Under the pieces are notes generated by a model, which saw only the letters and a list, made by a program, of their open reading frames with translations, was not told the origin of the DNA and did no database searches. DNA of 8,071 bases from assembly GCA_005883365.1 (NCBI GenBank), contig VAXA01000241.1, forward strand, positions 1 to 8,071, given 5' to 3'. Position 1 is the stretch's first letter. Each line of letters opens with the position of its first letter. Below, piece after piece: positions 6,327 through 8,071 of the stretch. The position numbers were made by a program, and so were the translations under genes. The DNA is from Actinomycetota bacterium. GTDB taxonomy: Bacteria; Actinomycetota; Thermoleophilia; Gaiellales; Gaiellaceae.

Positions 6327-7183
6327 GCTGGGACTTTTGGCTGGGTTTCCGGGCTTTTTGCCGAAGCCCTCGCGTCGTCCGGTGAGACAACGCCCGCGTC
6401 CTCACATGCGGCCGCGAGCTCCGCGCGGACGCGAGCTGGCGCGCCGGGATCGGCGAAGAGGACGGTGCCGAGAGCGACATCGGAGGCGCCGCAGGCGGCG
6501 AACTCGAGCGCGTCCCCGCCGGATTGGATCCCTCCCATCCCGACGATCGGCAGTCCGGTCGCCTCGTGGCAGATGCTCACCGCATGGAGGGCTACCGGCT
6601 TGAGGACGGGGCCCGAGAGGCCGCCGCTGCCGCGCGCAAGCAACGGGCGCAGCCGGCTGTCGAGGGCCACAGCGCGCAGCGTGTTGATGAGCGAGAGCCC
6701 GTCCGCACCGGCCGCCGCGACCGCCCGCGCGACCTCCGCAATCTCGGGGTGCGCGGCGGAGAGCTTCGCGTAGAGGGGCAGCTCCGTCGCGCGGCGGCAG
6801 GCGGCGACGATCTCCGCCGCGGAGTCGGCCGCCTCGTCGACGTTCGGGCACGAGAGGTTGAGCTCGACCGCCGCGGCTTCGTCGCTGCGTAAGACAGCAC
6901 ACGTCTCGGCGTAATCCGCAGCCGTAAAGCCCCCGACGGAGACCCAGATTGGGACACCGAGCTGGGAGAGCCTCGGCAGGTGCTCGGCGAGGAAGCGGTC
7001 GCGGCCCGGGTTCGCGAGGCCGATCGCGTTGAGCATCCCGTGCGCCGTCTCGGCGATTCGCGGCGGCGCGCTCCCCTCGCGGGGCAGCGGGGTGACCGTC
7101 TTGGTCACGAAGGCGTCGAGCTCGCGCGCAACCTCCGGAGCCGCGAGTGCGTCGAGACAGCCGCTGGCGTTGAGGATCCTCAT
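6323..7183 (-). CDS. pyrD: Dihydroorotate dehydrogenase, class 1B catalytic subunit (PyrD)
   Basis: This 286-residue FMN enzyme oxidises dihydroorotate to orotate, with PyrK as electron partner. Landmarks of the TIM-barrel are visible: KTVT (28-31), LNAIGLANPG (51-60), ELNLSCPN (107-114) with the catalytic cysteine C112, K140, INT (166-168), GGLSG (187-191), GMGGI (215-219) and GT (239-240). Cysteine rather than serine as the base is the hallmark of class 1 enzymes, and the adjacent pyrK supports class 1B. The start at 7183 follows a strong GGAGG and gives a protein beginning MRILNASG. Compared with the Lactococcus enzyme as I remember it, the first strand pair (about 17 residues ahead of the ASG motif) is missing and the loop after SCPNV is shorter. 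No convincing upstream extension exists in frame. The tail after residue 262 looks disordered. The stop codon lies inside the promoter proposed for mihF. Confidence 0.94.
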   Translation of the reverse strand: MRILNASGCLDALAAPEVARELDAFVTKTVTPLPREGSAPPRIAETAHGMLNAIGLANPGRDRFLAEHLPRLSQLGVPIWVSVGGFTAADYAETCAVLRSDEAAAVELNLSCPNVDEAADSAAEIVAACRRATELPLYAKLSAAHPEIAEVARAVAAAGADGLSLINTLRAVALDSRLRPLLARGSGGLSGPVLKPVALHAVSICHEATGLPIVGMGGIQSGGDALEFAACGASDVALGTVLFADPGAPARVRAELAAACEDAGVVSPDDARASAKSPETQPKVPA

Positions 7184-7884
7184 GCGGCGGCCTCCACCCG
7201 CGCTCGGAGACGTGCGGCGTCGAGCACCGGCCCCTCGAGACAGAGCCGCTTGAGCGCCCCGTCGATCTCGACGACGCAGCCGTAGCAGGCGCCGTAGCCG
7301 CAGGCCATCGGCGCCTCCCACGCGAGCTGCGCTGTCGGACACAGCTCGGCGACCGCCTGCAGCATCGGCTCTGGCCCGCACGCCATCACGTCGAAGCCGG
7401 GGTCGATCAGCTCGGTGACCAGGACGGGGTCGATCACGACCTCTGCGCCGGGTAGGAGCGCAGCCGCCTCGGCATGCTCCGCGCTGCGGAAGCCGAGGAG
7501 GACCGGGGCCGCGCCCTCGAGCTGCTCGGCGAGGTACGGGAGCGGCGCGATGCCGATCCCGCCGCCGACGAGGAGCGGCCGGGCGACGTCGAGCCGGTAG
7601 CCCTGGCCGAGCGGCCCGAGCACCCGGATCTCGTCGCCGGGCCGGAGGTCGCAGAGCGCCTGCGTGCCCGGTCCGATCGGATCGACGAGGAAGCCGAGCT
7701 CGCCCGTCGGCGCGAGGCAGAGCGAGAAGGGCCGCGGCAGCAGCCGTCCAGGCGCCTCGAGCATGAAGAACTGGCCCGGCACGCCGGGCTCGAGGTTGCG
7801 GCGCTCGAGCCGGAGCAGCGTGTACGGCCCGAGGGTCTCGGAGCCGGTGACCCTATGCCGACTGGGTGACGCCAAGCTCTGCAT
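7180..7884 (-). CDS. pyrK: Dihydroorotate dehydrogenase electron transfer subunit (PyrK)
   Basis: This 234-residue flavo-iron-sulfur protein passes electrons from dihydroorotate oxidation in PyrD to NAD+ in the cytoplasmic class 1B enzyme. The sequence shows the FAD-binding RPFS motif (residues 51-54), an NAD-binding glycine motif GGGIGIAP (107-114) and ACGPEPML (168-175). The [2Fe-2S] ligands C195, C200, C203 and C215 have spacing C-x4-C-x2-C-x11-C within MACGYGACYGC. All are typical of PyrK. I chose the ATG at 7884 because an AGGA Shine-Dalgarno-like sequence lies 8 bases upstream. A longer open frame up to 7956 reads as arginine- and serine-rich sequence antisense-like in character and coincides with carB coding sequence. 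The start lies 32 bases inside carB, and the stop overlaps the pyrD start as ATGA, so translation of the two subunits is probably coupled. Confidence 0.94.
   Translation of the reverse strand: MQSLASPSRHRVTGSETLGPYTLLRLERRNLEPGVPGQFFMLEAPGRLLPRPFSLCLAPTGELGFLVDPIGPGTQALCDLRPGDEIRVLGPLGQGYRLDVARPLLVGGGIGIAPLPYLAEQLEGAAPVLLGFRSAEHAEAAALLPGAEVVIDPVLVTELIDPGFDVMACGPEPMLQAVAELCPTAQLAWEAPMACGYGACYGCVVEIDGALKRLCLEGPVLDAARLRARVEAAA
7191..7195 (-). promoter_or_regulatory. Shine-Dalgarno site of pyrD
   Basis: GGAGG on the minus strand lies 7 bases before the ATG at 7183, inside the final codons of pyrK. It supports the short form of PyrD over the upstream in-frame ATG at 7381, whose extension would be arginine-rich shadow sequence of pyrK. 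Confidence 0.75.
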
Positions 7885-8071
7885 CGATCCGTTCCTGGAG
7901 GGAGACGGCCTGCTCTGCGCGCGCGGTCGCGATCGCGTGCACGGCCGCCGCCGCACCCGACAGCGTCGTGATGCACGGCACGCGCCGCGCGAGCGCGGCC
8001 TCGCGGATCGCGTAGCCGTCCGACCGCGCGTTGCGGCCCTCCGGCGTGTTGATCACGAGGTCGCAGCGGCC
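7853..8071 (-). CDS. carB: Carbamoyl-phosphate synthase large subunit, C-terminal end (partial)
   Basis: This is the last 72 codons of a gene whose 5' part lies beyond the right edge; it ends with TAG. The visible protein begins GRCDLVINTPEG and continues with RSDGYAIREAAL and the PCITTLSGAAA segment. This is the characteristic C-terminal part of the methylglyoxal-synthase-like allosteric domain of CarB, the region that binds nucleotide effectors in studied enzymes. CarB makes carbamoyl phosphate from ammonia (delivered by CarA), bicarbonate and two ATP, the first step of pyrimidine and arginine synthesis. Its end overlaps the pyrK start by 32 bases, fitting a pyrimidine operon. The catalytic ATP-grasp domains are outside the window and cannot be judged. 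The identification rests on the conserved NTPEG and TTLSGA motifs and on the gene order. Confidence 0.95.
   Translation of the reverse strand, partial: GRCDLVINTPEGRNARSDGYAIREAALARRVPCITTLSGAAAAVHAIATARAEQAVSLQERIDAELGVTQSA
7893..7896 (-). promoter_or_regulatory. Shine-Dalgarno site of pyrK, inside carB
   Basis: AGGA on the minus strand sits 8 bases before the ATG at 7884, within the last codons of carB. It decides between this start and the upstream in-frame ATG at 7956, which would give an implausible arginine-rich extension. Confidence 0.6.

Overview
The window is a gene-dense, very GC-rich stretch (roughly 70% G+C by eye) in which every supported gene lies on the minus strand, so transcription runs from position 8071 down to 1. 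The combination of an actinobacterial-type integration host factor (mIHF) next to gmk, rpoZ and coaBC with an NAD-linked class 1B dihydroorotate dehydrogenase (pyrK plus pyrD) points to a deep-branching actinobacterium. Thermoleophilia (Gaiellales or Solirubrobacterales type) is my best guess. That placement is inference from gene content and order, not from a search.

In transcription order, the right part (8071-6323) is the end of a pyrimidine operon: the last 72 codons of carB, then pyrK, then pyrD, with overlapping ends. In the middle (6326-5137) a promoter-like sequence overlaps the pyrD stop codon and leads straight into mihF with a GTG start, which suggests a leaderless transcript. mihF is followed by gmk (guanylate kinase) and rpoZ (RNA polymerase omega subunit). 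After a 54-base gap comes coaBC (coenzyme A synthesis). The left part (3929-1) is a cell-envelope module: a MoxR AAA+ ATPase, a DUF58 protein with two membrane segments, and a multi-pass membrane transglutaminase cut by the window edge.

Neighbouring genes mostly overlap by 1 to 32 bases or are separated by 14 to 54, so the block from mihF to the transglutaminase could be a single transcript. It would link pyrimidine, GMP and coenzyme A supply, chromosome and transcription housekeeping, and a MoxR/DUF58/transglutaminase module. No stretch over 300 bases lacks a gene, and I see no mobile element, CRISPR array, tRNA, rRNA or convincing terminator.

I did not find an undescribed defence or mobile system. 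The points worth a second look are family-level deviations: CoaBC lacks the usual clamp cysteine and has a shortened loop before its active-site histidine; PyrD is short at the N-terminus; Gmk has acidic substitutions in its guanine-binding segment; the DUF58 metal site is degenerate; and a promoter is embedded in the end of pyrD. The replacement of the usual neighbours by the MoxR module is also notable.
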